Assembly (NCBI RefSeq): GCF_003725695.1
Contig: NZ_RJSE01000003.1
Coordinates: forward strand, 506,026-570,025
Length of the DNA stretch: 64,000 nucleotides
Source of the DNA: Nocardioides marmoriginsengisoli
Lineage (GTDB): Bacteria; Actinomycetota; Actinomycetes; Propionibacteriales; Nocardioidaceae
Reading direction: 5' to 3'
The notes below the pieces were generated by a model that did no database searches, was not told where the DNA came from, and was given only the letters and a program-made list of their open reading frames with translations. Below are positions 34,373-45,558 of this stretch, in pieces (the stretch's first letter is position 1; every line of letters starts with the position of its first letter). Both the position numbers and the translations under genes were made by a program.

Positions 34373-35686
34373 TCACAGCGACGGGCCGGGCACCCTGCTG
34401 ACATCGGCTCCGATACTGGCCAGCACCTCGGCGAAGTGCGGGTAGCCGCGGTCGATGTGCTGGGACTCGGCCACCGTGGTGACGCCCTGCCCGGCCAGCC
34501 CGGCCAGCACCAGGGCGGCCCCGGCCCGGATGTCGTGCGCCACCACCGGGGCTCCGGAGAGCAGCGGCACCCCCCGTACGACGGCATGGTGGCCGTCGGT
34601 GTGCAGGTCCGCACCGAGCCGGGCGAGCTCCTGGGCGAACATGAACCGGGACTCGAAGACGTTCTCGGTGATCATCGCGGTCCCGTCGCTGACCGAGGCC
34701 AGTGCCATCGCGAACGGCTGCAGGTCGGTCGGGAACCCGGGGAAGGGCAGCGTGACCACGTCGAAGGAGCGCAGCCGCTTCCCGACGCTGACGGTGAAGC
34801 CGTCCGGGTGCGTGCTGAGCTCGGCCCCGGCGTCGACGAGCTTGTCGAGCACCAGGTCCAGGTGCGAGGCCACTCCCCCGGCGACGGTCACCGTCCCGCC
34901 GGCGATCGCCGGGGCGAACGCCCAGGTCCCGGCCACGATCCGGTCCGAGACTGTGGTGTGCTCGACCGGGTTGAGCCGGTCGACGCCCTCGATCGTCAGC
35001 GTCGACGAGCCGATCCCGTCGATCCGGGCACCCATCGCGACCAGCAGGTGGCAGAGGTCGGCGATCTCCGGTTCGCGGGCGGCGTTGTCGATCACGCTGG
35101 TCCCGGTGGCCAGCACGGAGGCCATCAACAGGTTCTCGGTGGCGCCGACGGACGGGAAGTCCAGCCACAGGCTCGCGCCGGTCAGGCCGGTCGGGGCGTC
35201 GGCGACGACCTGGCCGTGCTCGACCTTCACCTCGGCACCGAGCTCGCGCAGGCCGGTCATGTGCATGTCCAGGCCGCGGGAGCCGATCGCGTCACCCCCG
35301 GGCAGCGCGACGCTGGCCCGGTGGCAGCGGGCCACCAGCGGCCCGAGGACGGCGATCGAGGCGCGCAGCCGGCGGACGAGCTCGTAGGGGGCCTCCCAGT
35401 CGAGCACCTCGGGCACGGTGATCCGGACCCGGCCGCTGGTCAGCTCCCGGGTCGGGTCGGCGTCCGCGGGGTGGGCGATGTCGACCTCGCAGCCGAGGCG
35501 GCGCAGCAGCTCGCCCATCACGGTCACGTCGAGAATGTCCGGGACGTTGTTGATCGTGCTCGTTCCCGGGGCCAGCAGCGCGGCCGCCATCAGCTTGAGT
35601 GCGGAGTTCTTCGCCCCGCCCACGTAGACGGTGCCCTCGAGAGGACGGGCGTGCGGGCCCGCCGAGACCACCTGGAAGCTCTCCAC
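34373..35686 (-). CDS. murA: UDP-N-acetylglucosamine 1-carboxyvinyltransferase MurA
   Basis: The 437-aa enzyme transfers enolpyruvyl from PEP to UDP-GlcNAc, the first committed step of peptidoglycan synthesis. Lys26 lies in [10 protein letters not shown]. The active-site loop reads [15 protein letters not shown], so the usual catalytic Cys (Cys115 in E. coli) is Asp132. The same natural Cys-to-Asp change is known in M. tuberculosis MurA and makes it insensitive to fosfomycin. The GTG at 35686 is preceded by TAGGCT ending 6 nt upstream, fitting a leaderless mRNA. The start is only 25 bp from the divergent pduO ATG. Confidence 0.97.
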   Translation of the reverse strand: MESFQVVSAGPHARPLEGTVYVGGAKNSALKLMAAALLAPGTSTINNVPDILDVTVMGELLRRLGCEVDIAHPADADPTRELTSGRVRITVPEVLDWEAPYELVRRLRASIAVLGPLVARCHRASVALPGGDAIGSRGLDMHMTGLRELGAEVKVEHGQVVADAPTGLTGASLWLDFPSVGATENLLMASVLATGTSVIDNAAREPEIADLCHLLVAMGARIDGIGSSTLTIEGVDRLNPVEHTTVSDRIVAGTWAFAPAIAGGTVTVAGGVASHLDLVLDKLVDAGAELSTHPDGFTVSVGKRLRSFDVVTLPFPGFPTDLQPFAMALASVSDGTAMITENVFESRFMFAQELARLGADLHTDGHHAVVRGVPLLSGAPVVAHDIRAGAALVLAGLAGQGVTTVAESQHIDRGYPHFAEVLASIGADVSRVPGPSL

Positions 35687-35692
35687 ACCAGG

Positions 35693-35705
35693 AGCCTATT
35701 ACGCT
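35693..35705. promoter_or_regulatory. Divergent leaderless promoter pair for murA and pduO
   Basis: TAGGCT on the minus strand (35693-35698) ends 6 nt before the murA GTG. TACGCT on the plus strand (35700-35705) ends 6 nt before the pduO ATG. The two -10 elements are 1 bp apart, so polymerases should exclude each other. Confidence 0.55.
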
Positions 35706-35711
35706 GGCCCC

Positions 35712-36287
35712 ATGGTCAACCTCACCCGTATCTACACCCGCACCGGCGATGCCGGCGAGACCCGCCTGGGCGACATGAGCGTGACCACGAAGACCGATTC
35801 CCGGCTGCAGGCGTACGCCGGCGTCGACGAGAGCAACGCCCACCTCGGCGTGGCCCTGGCGACCGGCGAGTTCGAGGACGACGTGGTCGCCGTGCTCACC
35901 CACGTCCAGAACGACCTCTTCGACGTCGGCGCCGACCTGTGCACCCCGGTGGTCGCGAACCCCGAGTACCCGCCGCTGCGGATCGAGCAGGACTACATCG
36001 ACCGGCTCGAGGGCTGGTGCGACGCCTACAACGAGCACCTGCCGGCGCTGCGCTCCTTCATCCTGAACGGCGGCACGCCCGGAGCCGCGCAGCTGCACGT
36101 CGCCCGCACCGTCGTACGGCGGGCGGAGCGGGAGGCCTGGGCGGCCTGGAGCGAGTACGCCGACGTGATGAACCCGCTGGCGATCACCTACCTGAACCGG
36201 CTCTCCGACCTGCTCTTCATCCTGGCCCGGTACGCGAACCGCGCCAACGGCGACGTGCTCTGGGTGCCCGGCGGCGAGCGGGGCTAG
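35712..36287 (+). CDS. pduO: PduO-type cob(I)alamin adenosyltransferase
   Basis: The 191-aa enzyme adenosylates cob(I)alamin with ATP to make coenzyme B12. The N-terminal ATP loop is clear (TRIYTRTGDAGETRLGD), as are KTDSRLQAYAGVDESNAHLG and the C-terminal LNRLSDLLFILARYAN. It is the M. tuberculosis Rv1314c type and has the same neighbour, murA. It would serve the mutase MeaA encoded 1.4 kb away. The start is ATG 35712. Its TAG stop shares the CTAG tetranucleotide with the stop of the convergent DUF2550 gene. Confidence 0.96.
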   Translation: MVNLTRIYTRTGDAGETRLGDMSVTTKTDSRLQAYAGVDESNAHLGVALATGEFEDDVVAVLTHVQNDLFDVGADLCTPVVANPEYPPLRIEQDYIDRLEGWCDAYNEHLPALRSFILNGGTPGAAQLHVARTVVRRAEREAWAAWSEYADVMNPLAITYLNRLSDLLFILARYANRANGDVLWVPGGERG

Positions 36288-36739
36288 CGGTTCGAGGGCG
36301 GCTGGTTCCAGTCCGTCCCCGGCGGGCCCGCCTCGAGCCATGCCGAGAAGCCGGTGACGGCGCTCAGGCTCATCGCCAGCTCGACGGGGCCGTCGGGCGT
36401 CCGGCACTCGACGATCCGGTGGCCGCCGTACAGGGCGAACGTCTCGGCCCCCTCGGGGTCGCGCTGGCCGACGATCACCAGGTCGGCGCGGGCCCAGCGC
36501 AGCCGCGGCCGCGGGGCCGGCGAGAAGATCCGGAACCACTCCAGGTGGTCCTCGTAGTACCGGCCGATCCCGAGAACCCAACCGCGCCCGGTCGAGGACG
36601 ACCGGACGCGGTAGGAGAGCTCGAAGGTGCCACCGTTGCGGGAGAGCACCCGGCGCCGGATGACCAGCAGCAGCCCGTAGGCCAGCACGAGGAGCAGCAC
36701 GACACCGGCTGAGTCAAGCAGCCACTGCCATGCGGGCAT
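36284..36739 (-). CDS. DUF2550 membrane protein
   Basis: The 151-aa protein has one N-terminal transmembrane helix (about 6-27), a basic stop-transfer segment RRRVLSR, and a cytoplasmic domain rich in aromatic strands (GRGWVLGIGRYYEDHLEWFRIFS). This matches the DUF2550 family, which follows atpC in many actinobacteria (M. tuberculosis Rv1312). Its role is unknown. It is 56 bp after atpC on the same strand and probably in the same transcript. The stop overlaps the pduO stop by 4 bp. Confidence 0.9.
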   Translation of the reverse strand: MPAWQWLLDSAGVVLLLVLAYGLLLVIRRRVLSRNGGTFELSYRVRSSSTGRGWVLGIGRYYEDHLEWFRIFSPAPRPRLRWARADLVIVGQRDPEGAETFALYGGHRIVECRTPDGPVELAMSLSAVTGFSAWLEAGPPGTDWNQPPSNR

Positions 36740-36795
36740 CTATCCCTGCTCTCCAAGAGTTGGCCGGTACGCCGTGCGGTCCGGTTCGGGTGGGT

Positions 36796-37190
36796 TCAGC
36801 GTGCCTTCTCGACGGCGTTGATCCGCGCCTCGGCCCAGGCGGCAGCCAGGGCTTCGACGTGGTCGCCGTCGTTCTCGCCGGCCTTGTGGGCCCGCTCGAG
36901 GTCGGCCTTCGCCTTCTCCAGGTTGATGTCGTGCGCCATCTCGGCGTGCTCGGAGAGCACCGAGACCCGGTCGTCGGCGACCGAGAGGAACCCGGCGTCG
37001 ACAGCGGCGACCCAGGTCTCCCCGTCGACCGTGGTCACGTCGATGACGCCGTCGAGCATCACCGAGAGCAGCGGAGCGTGCCCCGGGAGGATGCCGACGT
37101 CGCCCTCCGACGTACGGGCGATGATCATGCTCGCCTCGCCGGACCACACGAGGCGGTCCGCCGAGACGAGCTCAACCTGCAAGGAAGCCA

Positions 37191-37191
<1 letters not shown>
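36796..37191 (-). CDS. atpC: ATP synthase epsilon subunit
   Basis: The 131-aa F1 subunit couples rotor to gamma and can inhibit hydrolysis. The N-terminal beta-sandwich is clear (LQVELVSADRLVWSGEASMIIARTSEGDVGILPGHAPLLSVM) and a helical C-terminus follows (INLEKAKADLERAHKAGEN). ATG 37191 overlaps the last base of the atpD stop (TGATG). Confidence 0.97.
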
Positions 37192-39555
<2,364 letters not shown>

Positions 39556-39558
39556 GGT

Positions 39559-41199
39559 TCAGCCCCGCTTCTGCTTGACGATCTGCTCCTGCTCGACGTC
39601 GCCGTCCTCCAGCGCCTCGTGGACTTCCTTGCCGGCCTTGAGCGACTGGCCGTCCGAGGTCTCGAACTGGTTGAGGAACGCGTCGTACGCGGCCACCAGG
39701 TTCTGCTCGGTGCCCTCCTCGAACTTCTGCGTCTCCCGGATCGTGTCCAGGACGGCAGCGTGCGAGAGCCGGAGGTAGTCGAGGAACTCGCGCTCGAACC
39801 GGAGCACGTCGTCGACCGGGACCAGGTCCAGGCGACCGGTGGTACCGATCCACAGCGAGGCGGTCATCTCCTCGAGCGGGTACGGCGAGTACGCCGGCTG
39901 CTTGAGGAGGGCCATCAGGCGACCACCGCGGTCGAGCTGCTGGCGCGACGCGGCGTCGAGGTCGGAGGCGAACATCGCGAACGCCTCCATGGCGCGGAAC
40001 TGCGCCAGGTCGACCTTGAGCGAACCGGTGACGGCCTTCATCGCCTTGGTCATCGCGGCACCACCGACACGGGAGACGGAGATACCGACGTCGATGGCCG
40101 GGCGCTGGTTGGCCGCGAACAGGTCGGACTGCAGGAAGATCTGACCGTCGGTGATCGAGATGACGTTGGTCGGGATGAACGCCGAGACGTCGTTGGCCTT
40201 GGTCTCGATGATCGGCAGACCGGTCATCGAGCCGGAGCCGAGCTCGTCGGAGAGCTTCGCGCAGCGCTCCAGCAGACGGGAGTGCAGGTAGAAGACGTCA
40301 CCCGGGTACGCCTCGCGGCCCGGCGGACGACGCAGGAGCAGCGACACGGCGCGGTAGGCCTCGGCCTGCTTGGTCAGGTCGTCGAAGACGATCAGGACGT
40401 GCTTGCCGTCGTACATCCAGTGCTGGCCGATGGCCGAGCCGGTGTACGGCGCCAGGTACTTGAAGCCGGCCGAGTCGGACGCCGGGGAGGCCACGATGGT
40501 GGTGTACTCCAGGGCACCGGCCTCCTCGAGGGCCGCACGCACGGAGGCGATGGTCGAGCCCTTCTGACCGATGGCGACGTAGATGCAGCGGACCTGCTTG
40601 CTCGGGTCGCCGGACTCCCAGTTCGCCTTCTGGTTGATGATCGTGTCGATCGCGACCGTGGTCTTGCCGGTGGCGCGGTCGCCGATGATCAGCTGGCGCT
40701 GGCCGCGGCCGATCGGGGTCATCGCGTCGATCGCCTTGATTCCGGTGGCGAGCGGCTCGTGGACCGACTTGCGGGCCATCACGCCGGGAGCCTGCAGCTC
40801 GAGCGCGCGGCGACCCTCGGTGGTGATGTCACCCAGGCCGTCGATCGCGTTGCCGAGCGGGTCCACGACCCGGCCGAGGTAGCCGTCGCCGATCGGGACC
40901 GAGAGGATCTCGCCGGTACGGCGCACCGTCTGGCCCTCTTCGATCTTGTCGAAGTCACCGAGGATGACGACGCCGATCTCGCGGGTGTCGAGGTTCAGCG
41001 CCAGACCGAGGGTGCCGTCCTCGAACTCGAGGAGCTCGTTGGCCATGCAGGAGGGCAGACCCGAGACCCGGGCGATGCCGTCCGCGGCCTCGGCAACGGT
41101 GCCGACCTCTTCCTTGCTCGCGGCCTCGGGCTTGTAGTCAGCCACGAAGCGCTGCAGCGCGTCCCGGATCTCCTCCGGACGGATCGAAAGCTCCGTCAT
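39559..41199 (-). CDS. atpA: ATP synthase alpha subunit
   Basis: The 546-aa non-catalytic nucleotide-binding subunit has P-loop [15 protein letters not shown] and the family signature [16 protein letters not shown]-terminal extension (about 515-546, charged) is typical of actinobacterial AtpA, where it has been linked to suppression of ATP hydrolysis in mycobacteria. ATG 41199 has AGGGA upstream. Confidence 0.99.
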   Translation of the reverse strand: MTELSIRPEEIRDALQRFVADYKPEAASKEEVGTVAEAADGIARVSGLPSCMANELLEFEDGTLGLALNLDTREIGVVILGDFDKIEEGQTVRRTGEILSVPIGDGYLGRVVDPLGNAIDGLGDITTEGRRALELQAPGVMARKSVHEPLATGIKAIDAMTPIGRGQRQLIIGDRATGKTTVAIDTIINQKANWESGDPSKQVRCIYVAIGQKGSTIASVRAALEEAGALEYTTIVASPASDSAGFKYLAPYTGSAIGQHWMYDGKHVLIVFDDLTKQAEAYRAVSLLLRRPPGREAYPGDVFYLHSRLLERCAKLSDELGSGSMTGLPIIETKANDVSAFIPTNVISITDGQIFLQSDLFAANQRPAIDVGISVSRVGGAAMTKAMKAVTGSLKVDLAQFRAMEAFAMFASDLDAASRQQLDRGGRLMALLKQPAYSPYPLEEMTASLWIGTTGRLDLVPVDDVLRFEREFLDYLRLSHAAVLDTIRETQKFEEGTEQNLVAAYDAFLNQFETSDGQSLKAGKEVHEALEDGDVEQEQIVKQKRG

Positions 41200-41255
41200 T
41201 TCGTCCCTACTCTCTTGTGCTTCAACGTTTTCAAAGAACTCGGTGGTTGTTCGAT

Positions 41256-42065
41256 CTAGCCTGCGAGCCGACGACGGGCGTCGTCCAGCCTGCTCGAGAC
41301 GCTTCCGTCGATGACGTCGTCACCGATCTCCACGCGCATGCCGCCGACCAGACCAGGCTCGACGCTGACGTTCAGGTGCACCGGACGTCCGTACTGGCGG
41401 CTCAGCGCGCTCTGCAGGCGGTCGCGGTCCGCGGCCGTCAGCGCGCGGGCGACCCGGACCTTGGCGACGCCCTCGTCCTTGACCGCGGCCGCGATCTTCT
41501 GGAACTCGGCCAGGGCGACGACCACGGTGCGGTGCGAGCCGTTCAGAGCGAGCACGGCGAGCCGCTGCGTCGCCGCGAGCGCCTTGCCGTCCAGGAGGCT
41601 GGCGAGCAGCACCCCCTTGTCGGCGGCAGTACGGGTCGGGTCGGACAGTGCTCCGCGAAGGTCGGCGTGCTCGCCGACCAGCTGGCTGAGCGCGAAGAGC
41701 TCGTCGGCCAGGCGAGTGGAATCCGCACCCGCCGACTTCACCACGGCGACAACGCCGAGGTACTCCAGCACGTCGGCCAGGTCCCGGGTGGTCGTCCAGC
41801 GACGGGCGACGGCATCGCCGACGATGCCGAGGCCCGCGGCCGAGATCTTGCCGTCGAAGACCTGGCGCGCCAGGCCGCTCTTGGCTGCCGCGTCGATCGC
41901 CTGGTCGGTGACCATCCGCCGCAGACCGGGCTCGGCCCGGAGCACGGCGGCGGCACCGAGGAGGTCCTCGCCGAGGGTGGCCGCCGCGGTGTCGGAACCG
42001 ACGGCTGCGTCGAGCGCAGCACGCAGTCCGGACCGGGCTTCCGCCGATGCGCCTCGCAGCACCAT
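41256..42065 (-). CDS. atpH: ATP synthase delta subunit
   Basis: The 269-aa subunit attaches F1 to the peripheral stalk. It is longer than the E. coli subunit (about 177 aa), as is usual in actinobacteria, with an N-terminal extension before the OSCP-like domain. The C-terminal signature [26 protein letters not shown] is clear. ATG 42065 overlaps the atpF stop (TGATG). Confidence 0.96.
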   Translation of the reverse strand: MVLRGASAEARSGLRAALDAAVGSDTAAATLGEDLLGAAAVLRAEPGLRRMVTDQAIDAAAKSGLARQVFDGKISAAGLGIVGDAVARRWTTTRDLADVLEYLGVVAVVKSAGADSTRLADELFALSQLVGEHADLRGALSDPTRTAADKGVLLASLLDGKALAATQRLAVLALNGSHRTVVVALAEFQKIAAAVKDEGVAKVRVARALTAADRDRLQSALSRQYGRPVHLNVSVEPGLVGGMRVEIGDDVIDGSVSSRLDDARRRLAG

Positions 42066-42616
42066 CAGTTGGCTCCCTCGAGCTCAGCCAGGAAACGGTC
42101 GACGACGCGCGAGGAGCGCTCGTCGTCGTCCAGGCTCTCCCCGACGATCCGACCGGCCAGCGAGGTCGCGAGCGTGCCAACCTCGGCCCGGAGCGAGGTG
42201 ACCGCCTGCTGGCGCTCGGCCTCGATCTGGGTCTTGCCGTGCTCGACGATCCGGGCGGCCTCGACCTGGGCCTGCTCCCGGAGCTCGGCCACGATCTGCG
42301 CCCCCTGCTCACGCGCTTCCTCGCGGATGCGCGCTGCCTCGTGGCGGGCGTCGCCGAGCTGCTTCTCGAGCTCGGCGAGCTTGGCGTCGGCCTCGGCCTG
42401 CTTCGACTCGGCCGCCTGCAGCCCGCCTTCGATCGCGGTGGTCCGCTCGGCGTAGGCCTTCTCGAAGTTCGGTACGACGAACTTCGCGATCAGCCACAGC
42501 AGGAGCAGGACGACGACCGCGCCGATGATGATCTCGGCAAGGTGCGGAACGAGCGGGTTCAGCTCGTCCTCTTTCGCCTTCTCCTCAGCCGCAGCTAGGA
42601 CAAGTGTCTTGAACAT
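42065..42616 (-). CDS. atpF: ATP synthase b subunit
   Basis: The 183-aa subunit has one membrane helix (about 26-46, IIIGAVVVLLLLWLIAKFVVP) and a long charged coiled coil forming the peripheral stalk. GGAG lies 6 nt before ATG 42616. Confidence 0.97.
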   Translation of the reverse strand: MFKTLVLAAAEEKAKEDELNPLVPHLAEIIIGAVVVLLLLWLIAKFVVPNFEKAYAERTTAIEGGLQAAESKQAEADAKLAELEKQLGDARHEAARIREEAREQGAQIVAELREQAQVEAARIVEHGKTQIEAERQQAVTSLRAEVGTLATSLAGRIVGESLDDDERSSRVVDRFLAELEGAN

Positions 42617-42639
42617 GAGTGCTCCAGGCCCTTCCGGAC

Positions 42640-42849
42640 TCAGGGCTTCAGGACGAAGGCGAGCGCGAGGGAGATGATGAAGAACTGCTCCGCAAGCACG
42701 AAGCCGAAGATCGCGATGCTCTGCAGACGACCCTGGGCCTCAGGCTGACGCGCGACGCCGGTGACGTACGCCGCGAAGATCAGGCCGACGCCGATGGCGG
42801 GACCGATCGCAGCGAGGCCGAGGCCGATCATGTTGAGAGTGCCACCCAT
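42640..42849 (-). CDS. atpE: ATP synthase c subunit
   Basis: The 69-aa hairpin of two membrane helices is joined by the polar loop ARQPE. The proton-binding carboxylate is Glu54 in helix 2 (FVLAEQFFI). Helix 1 has the packing Gly/Ala motif [23 protein letters not shown] precedes the ATG. Confidence 0.98.
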   Translation of the reverse strand: MGGTLNMIGLGLAAIGPAIGVGLIFAAYVTGVARQPEAQGRLQSIAIFGFVLAEQFFIISLALAFVLKP

Positions 42850-42916
42850 GGGGGTTTCCTTTCGTTGGTGACGCGCTGTGCGTCGTCGTGTTGTGGTGCT
42901 CGAGGGATGAAGAAGG

Positions 42917-43711
42917 TCAGTGCTCTTCGGCGATCGCGCTGCCGATGTACATCGCGGTAAGCAGGGTGAAGACGTAGGCCTGCAGGAACATGACCAGCAT
43001 GTCCAGGAAGCTCACGCCGATGGCCATCAGGAAGGAGAACAAGCCGGAACCGATGCCCAGGATCCGCGGCTCGAAGTGCAGCAGCAGGAACTCCCCGCCC
43101 AGCGAGAACAGGATCAGCAGCAGGTGGCCGGCGAACATGGTCGCGAACAGACGCAGGGCCAGCGTGAACGGCCGCACGATGATGTTCGAGAAGAACTCCA
43201 GCGGGACCAGCGCGATCAGGATCGGGCCGGTGATGCCGGAGGGCACGGTCTGGTGCTTGAGGTAGCCGAAGAAGCCGTGCTTGAGGACACCGACGGTGTT
43301 GTAGACCAGCCAGGTGATCAGCGCGAGGGCGGTGGTGTACCCGATGTGCGACATCGTCGGGAACTGGATCAGCGGGATCACGCCGAAGAAGTTGTTCACG
43401 AGCACGAACAGGAAGATCGTGAACAGCAGCGGCACGAAGCGCATGTAGTCGTGCGAGCCGATGGTGTCGCGGGCGATCGAGTTGCGCACGAAGTCGTAGA
43501 CGTACTCGCCGGCGAACTGCAGGCGGCCCGGAACCACGGCGGCCTTGCGGGACATCGCGTAGAACAACCCGAAGGCGATCACGGCAGACAGCACGACCAG
43601 CACCATCGGCTTGGTGACCTCGCTGCCGAAGATGCCCGGCAGGTCGAAGTCAGCTGGTCCGGGGGCGTGGAACGTGTCCGACGATGCCGGAACCGCAGTC
43701 AGCGAACGCAC
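42917..43711 (-). CDS. atpB: ATP synthase a subunit
   Basis: The 264-aa integral membrane subunit forms the proton half-channels. The essential Arg lies in [20 protein letters not shown]. The C-terminal helices ([36 protein letters not shown]) are typical. GTG 43711 has CAGGAGA 7 nt upstream; a much longer open frame continues upstream but lacks family similarity. Confidence 0.96.
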   Translation of the reverse strand: MRSLTAVPASSDTFHAPGPADFDLPGIFGSEVTKPMVLVVLSAVIAFGLFYAMSRKAAVVPGRLQFAGEYVYDFVRNSIARDTIGSHDYMRFVPLLFTIFLFVLVNNFFGVIPLIQFPTMSHIGYTTALALITWLVYNTVGVLKHGFFGYLKHQTVPSGITGPILIALVPLEFFSNIIVRPFTLALRLFATMFAGHLLLILFSLGGEFLLLHFEPRILGIGSGLFSFLMAIGVSFLDMLVMFLQAYVFTLLTAMYIGSAIAEEH

Positions 43712-43838
43712 GCTGTCTCCTGTCTGTATGGCTGGCTCTGAAGCTGGGGTGAGGTCTGGCTCCGCCGATTGCGGCAGGGCCGACAAGATCCAAGTCGCGG
43801 AGCGCCCAGACGCGCCGGACGATAGCAGGCTGAGAAGG

Positions 43839-44303
43839 TCATGCCGAACCCGGCCCGTCGACTGCGGACAGATCGAACAGGGGGATCCGCTCCCGGCGCA
43901 CCAGGACCGCGAACATCGTGGTCCAGACGACCGTGACGGCGATGACGGCGATCGCACCTGCCGTCACCTCCGGACCGCTGGTCAGCCGGGCGAGAACAGC
44001 GAGCGTCACCAGCAGCAGGATGCCCTGCGCGGTGAAGACGCCGAGCGCGGTGAGCAGCGAAGCCACCGGCGAGACCTCGGCGACCTTGAGCACGATCCAG
44101 GTGCCGATCGCGAGGATCGCCAGCGTGGCCAGTCCGCCGGTGGCGGCACCGGCAGCGGCCGGTCCCCCGTCGACGAGCAGGCAGACGACGACGGCCGCGA
44201 TCGCTGCCAGCAGACTCCACAACGCGGCTCCGACGAGCACCTTCAGGGCGGCGCCGGAGGCAGCAGAGTCCCCCGGGGGGACCTGCGGTTGGATCGTCGT
44301 CAT
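43839..44303 (-). CDS. atpI: AtpI-like membrane protein
   Basis: The 154-aa protein has four predicted membrane helices (about 20-46, 50-72, 82-105, 114-135) and sits immediately upstream of atpB, the standard position of atpI. Sequence similarity is weak, as usual for the family, so the call rests on topology and position. AtpI proteins help c-ring assembly or cation supply. Start ATG 44303. Confidence 0.8.
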   Translation of the reverse strand: MTTIQPQVPPGDSAASGAALKVLVGAALWSLLAAIAAVVVCLLVDGGPAAAGAATGGLATLAILAIGTWIVLKVAEVSPVASLLTALGVFTAQGILLLVTLAVLARLTSGPEVTAGAIAVIAVTVVWTTMFAVLVRRERIPLFDLSAVDGPGSA

Positions 44304-44351
44304 GGCGGCCTCGTGGGTGGTCGTCAGAGTGGCGGCGGAAGGTGCTTGTGA

Positions 44352-44380
44352 AAGTTAGCACAAACTCGGAAGGATCCGAA
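44352..44380 (-). promoter_or_regulatory. Putative promoter of the atp operon
   Basis: TTCGGA (44375-44380) and TAACTT (44352-44357) are spaced by 17 bp, upstream of atpI on the minus strand. An inverted repeat TTGTG-N8-CACAA (44346-44363) overlaps the -10, and TCGGA-N4-TCCGA (44366-44379) covers the -35 side; either could be an operator. Confidence 0.4.
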
Positions 44381-44442
44381 ATCCGAGCCGGCGACCGCTC
44401 CGGTGAATCCGGTCAGCCTACGTCAGATCCCGCCGGGTGGCC

Positions 44443-45558
44443 TCAGACGGGACTGCGCAGCCGCGGTACCACGAAGGTCAGGATCGCGGTCGCCGCGGCC
44501 CACACCGCCACCACCACCACGGTGGCCGGACCGGTGTACAGGCTGACCAGCACCGCGCCGAAGCCGATCAGGCCGGCCCACAGCCACATGATCACCACGG
44601 CCTTGCGCTGACTGTGGCCGAACTCGAGCAGCCGGTGGTGGAGGTGCTCCTTGTCGGGCTGGTAGAACATCTGCCCCCGCCGGGTGCGCCGTACGACGGC
44701 CAGCACGAGGTCGACGAACGGCACCACCAGGATCGCCAGCGGCAGCAGGATCGGCAGCAGGATCACCAGCGTGGTGCCGAGCGTCTCGGTACCGCCGTTG
44801 AGCTGCAGACCGGCGAACTGCCCGGTCAGGCTCAGGGTCGCCCCGGAGAGCACCAGCCCGAGCAGCATCGAACCGGAGTCGCCCATGAAGATCCGGGCCG
44901 GGTAGAAGTTGTGCGGCAGGAAGCCGACGCACGCGCCCGCCAGGCAGGCGCAGAGCAGGGCGGCGGTGATCGCCAGGGTCTCGTTGTTGGCGTCCGCCAG
45001 CCGGTAGGAGAACAGGAAGAACGCGAAGGCGCCGATGCAGACCATCCCGCTGGCGAGGCCGTCGAGGCCGTCGACGAAGTTGATCGCGTTGACGGTGCCG
45101 ACGATCAGGACGATCGAGAACAGCACCGCCTGGGTCGAGTCCAGCACGATCTGGTCGCGCCCGGGGACGCGCAGCGAGTACAGCTGCACCCCGTTGAGCA
45201 CCAGGTAGCCGGCCGCGAGCACCTGGCCGCCCAGCTTGGTCAGCGCGTCCAGCTCGATCAGGTCGTCCAGCACGCCGACCGCACAGATGATCGCGCCGCC
45301 GGTGAGCACCACGCCGGCGTCGTGGAAGATCTGCGGCTGGGAGAGGCTGAGGAAGGGCAGCTGGTGGGCGATCAGCAGGCCCGCGCCCAGCCCGCCGAGC
45401 ATCGCCACTCCCCCGAAGTACGGGATCGGCACCGCGTGCACGTCGCGGTCCCGGACCTGGGCGACCGCACCGAGCCGCATCGCCAGCTCCCGGGCCACCA
45501 CGCAGAGCAGGTAGCTGACCACCGCCGCGACCAGGAAGACCAGCAGGTACTCACGCAC
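44443..45558 (-). CDS. wecA: Undecaprenyl-phosphate sugar-1-phosphate transferase (WecA/MraY family)
   Basis: The 371-aa protein has about eleven membrane helices and the family aspartates and loops: VLDDLIELD, NAINFVDGLDGLASG (catalytic region), ARIFMGDSGSMLLG, and the His-rich DKEHLHHRLLEFGHSQRKAV. These fit WecA/Rfe rather than MraY. It should attach GlcNAc-1-P (or a similar sugar) to decaprenyl/undecaprenyl phosphate for cell-wall linker or glycan synthesis. The gene order sua5-wecA-atpI matches M. tuberculosis. The GTG start lies 8 bp inside the end of sua5. Confidence 0.95.
   Translation of the reverse strand: MREYLLVFLVAAVVSYLLCVVARELAMRLGAVAQVRDRDVHAVPIPYFGGVAMLGGLGAGLLIAHQLPFLSLSQPQIFHDAGVVLTGGAIICAVGVLDDLIELDALTKLGGQVLAAGYLVLNGVQLYSLRVPGRDQIVLDSTQAVLFSIVLIVGTVNAINFVDGLDGLASGMVCIGAFAFFLFSYRLADANNETLAITAALLCACLAGACVGFLPHNFYPARIFMGDSGSMLLGLVLSGATLSLTGQFAGLQLNGGTETLGTTLVILLPILLPLAILVVPFVDLVLAVVRRTRRGQMFYQPDKEHLHHRLLEFGHSQRKAVVIMWLWAGLIGFGAVLVSLYTGPATVVVVAVWAAATAILTFVVPRLRSPV

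Noticed and set aside
41285-41305. Fourth copy of the 22-bp repeat near the atpH 3' end (AGCCTGCTCGAGACG)
   Set aside because: The match is partial and the bases encode the conserved SSRLDDAR end of the delta subunit, so chance codon usage explains it.
43712-43957. Upstream extension of atpB to the full open frame
   Set aside because: The extra 82 codons have no ATP synthase similarity and overlap atpI; the GTG at 43711 has a good SD.
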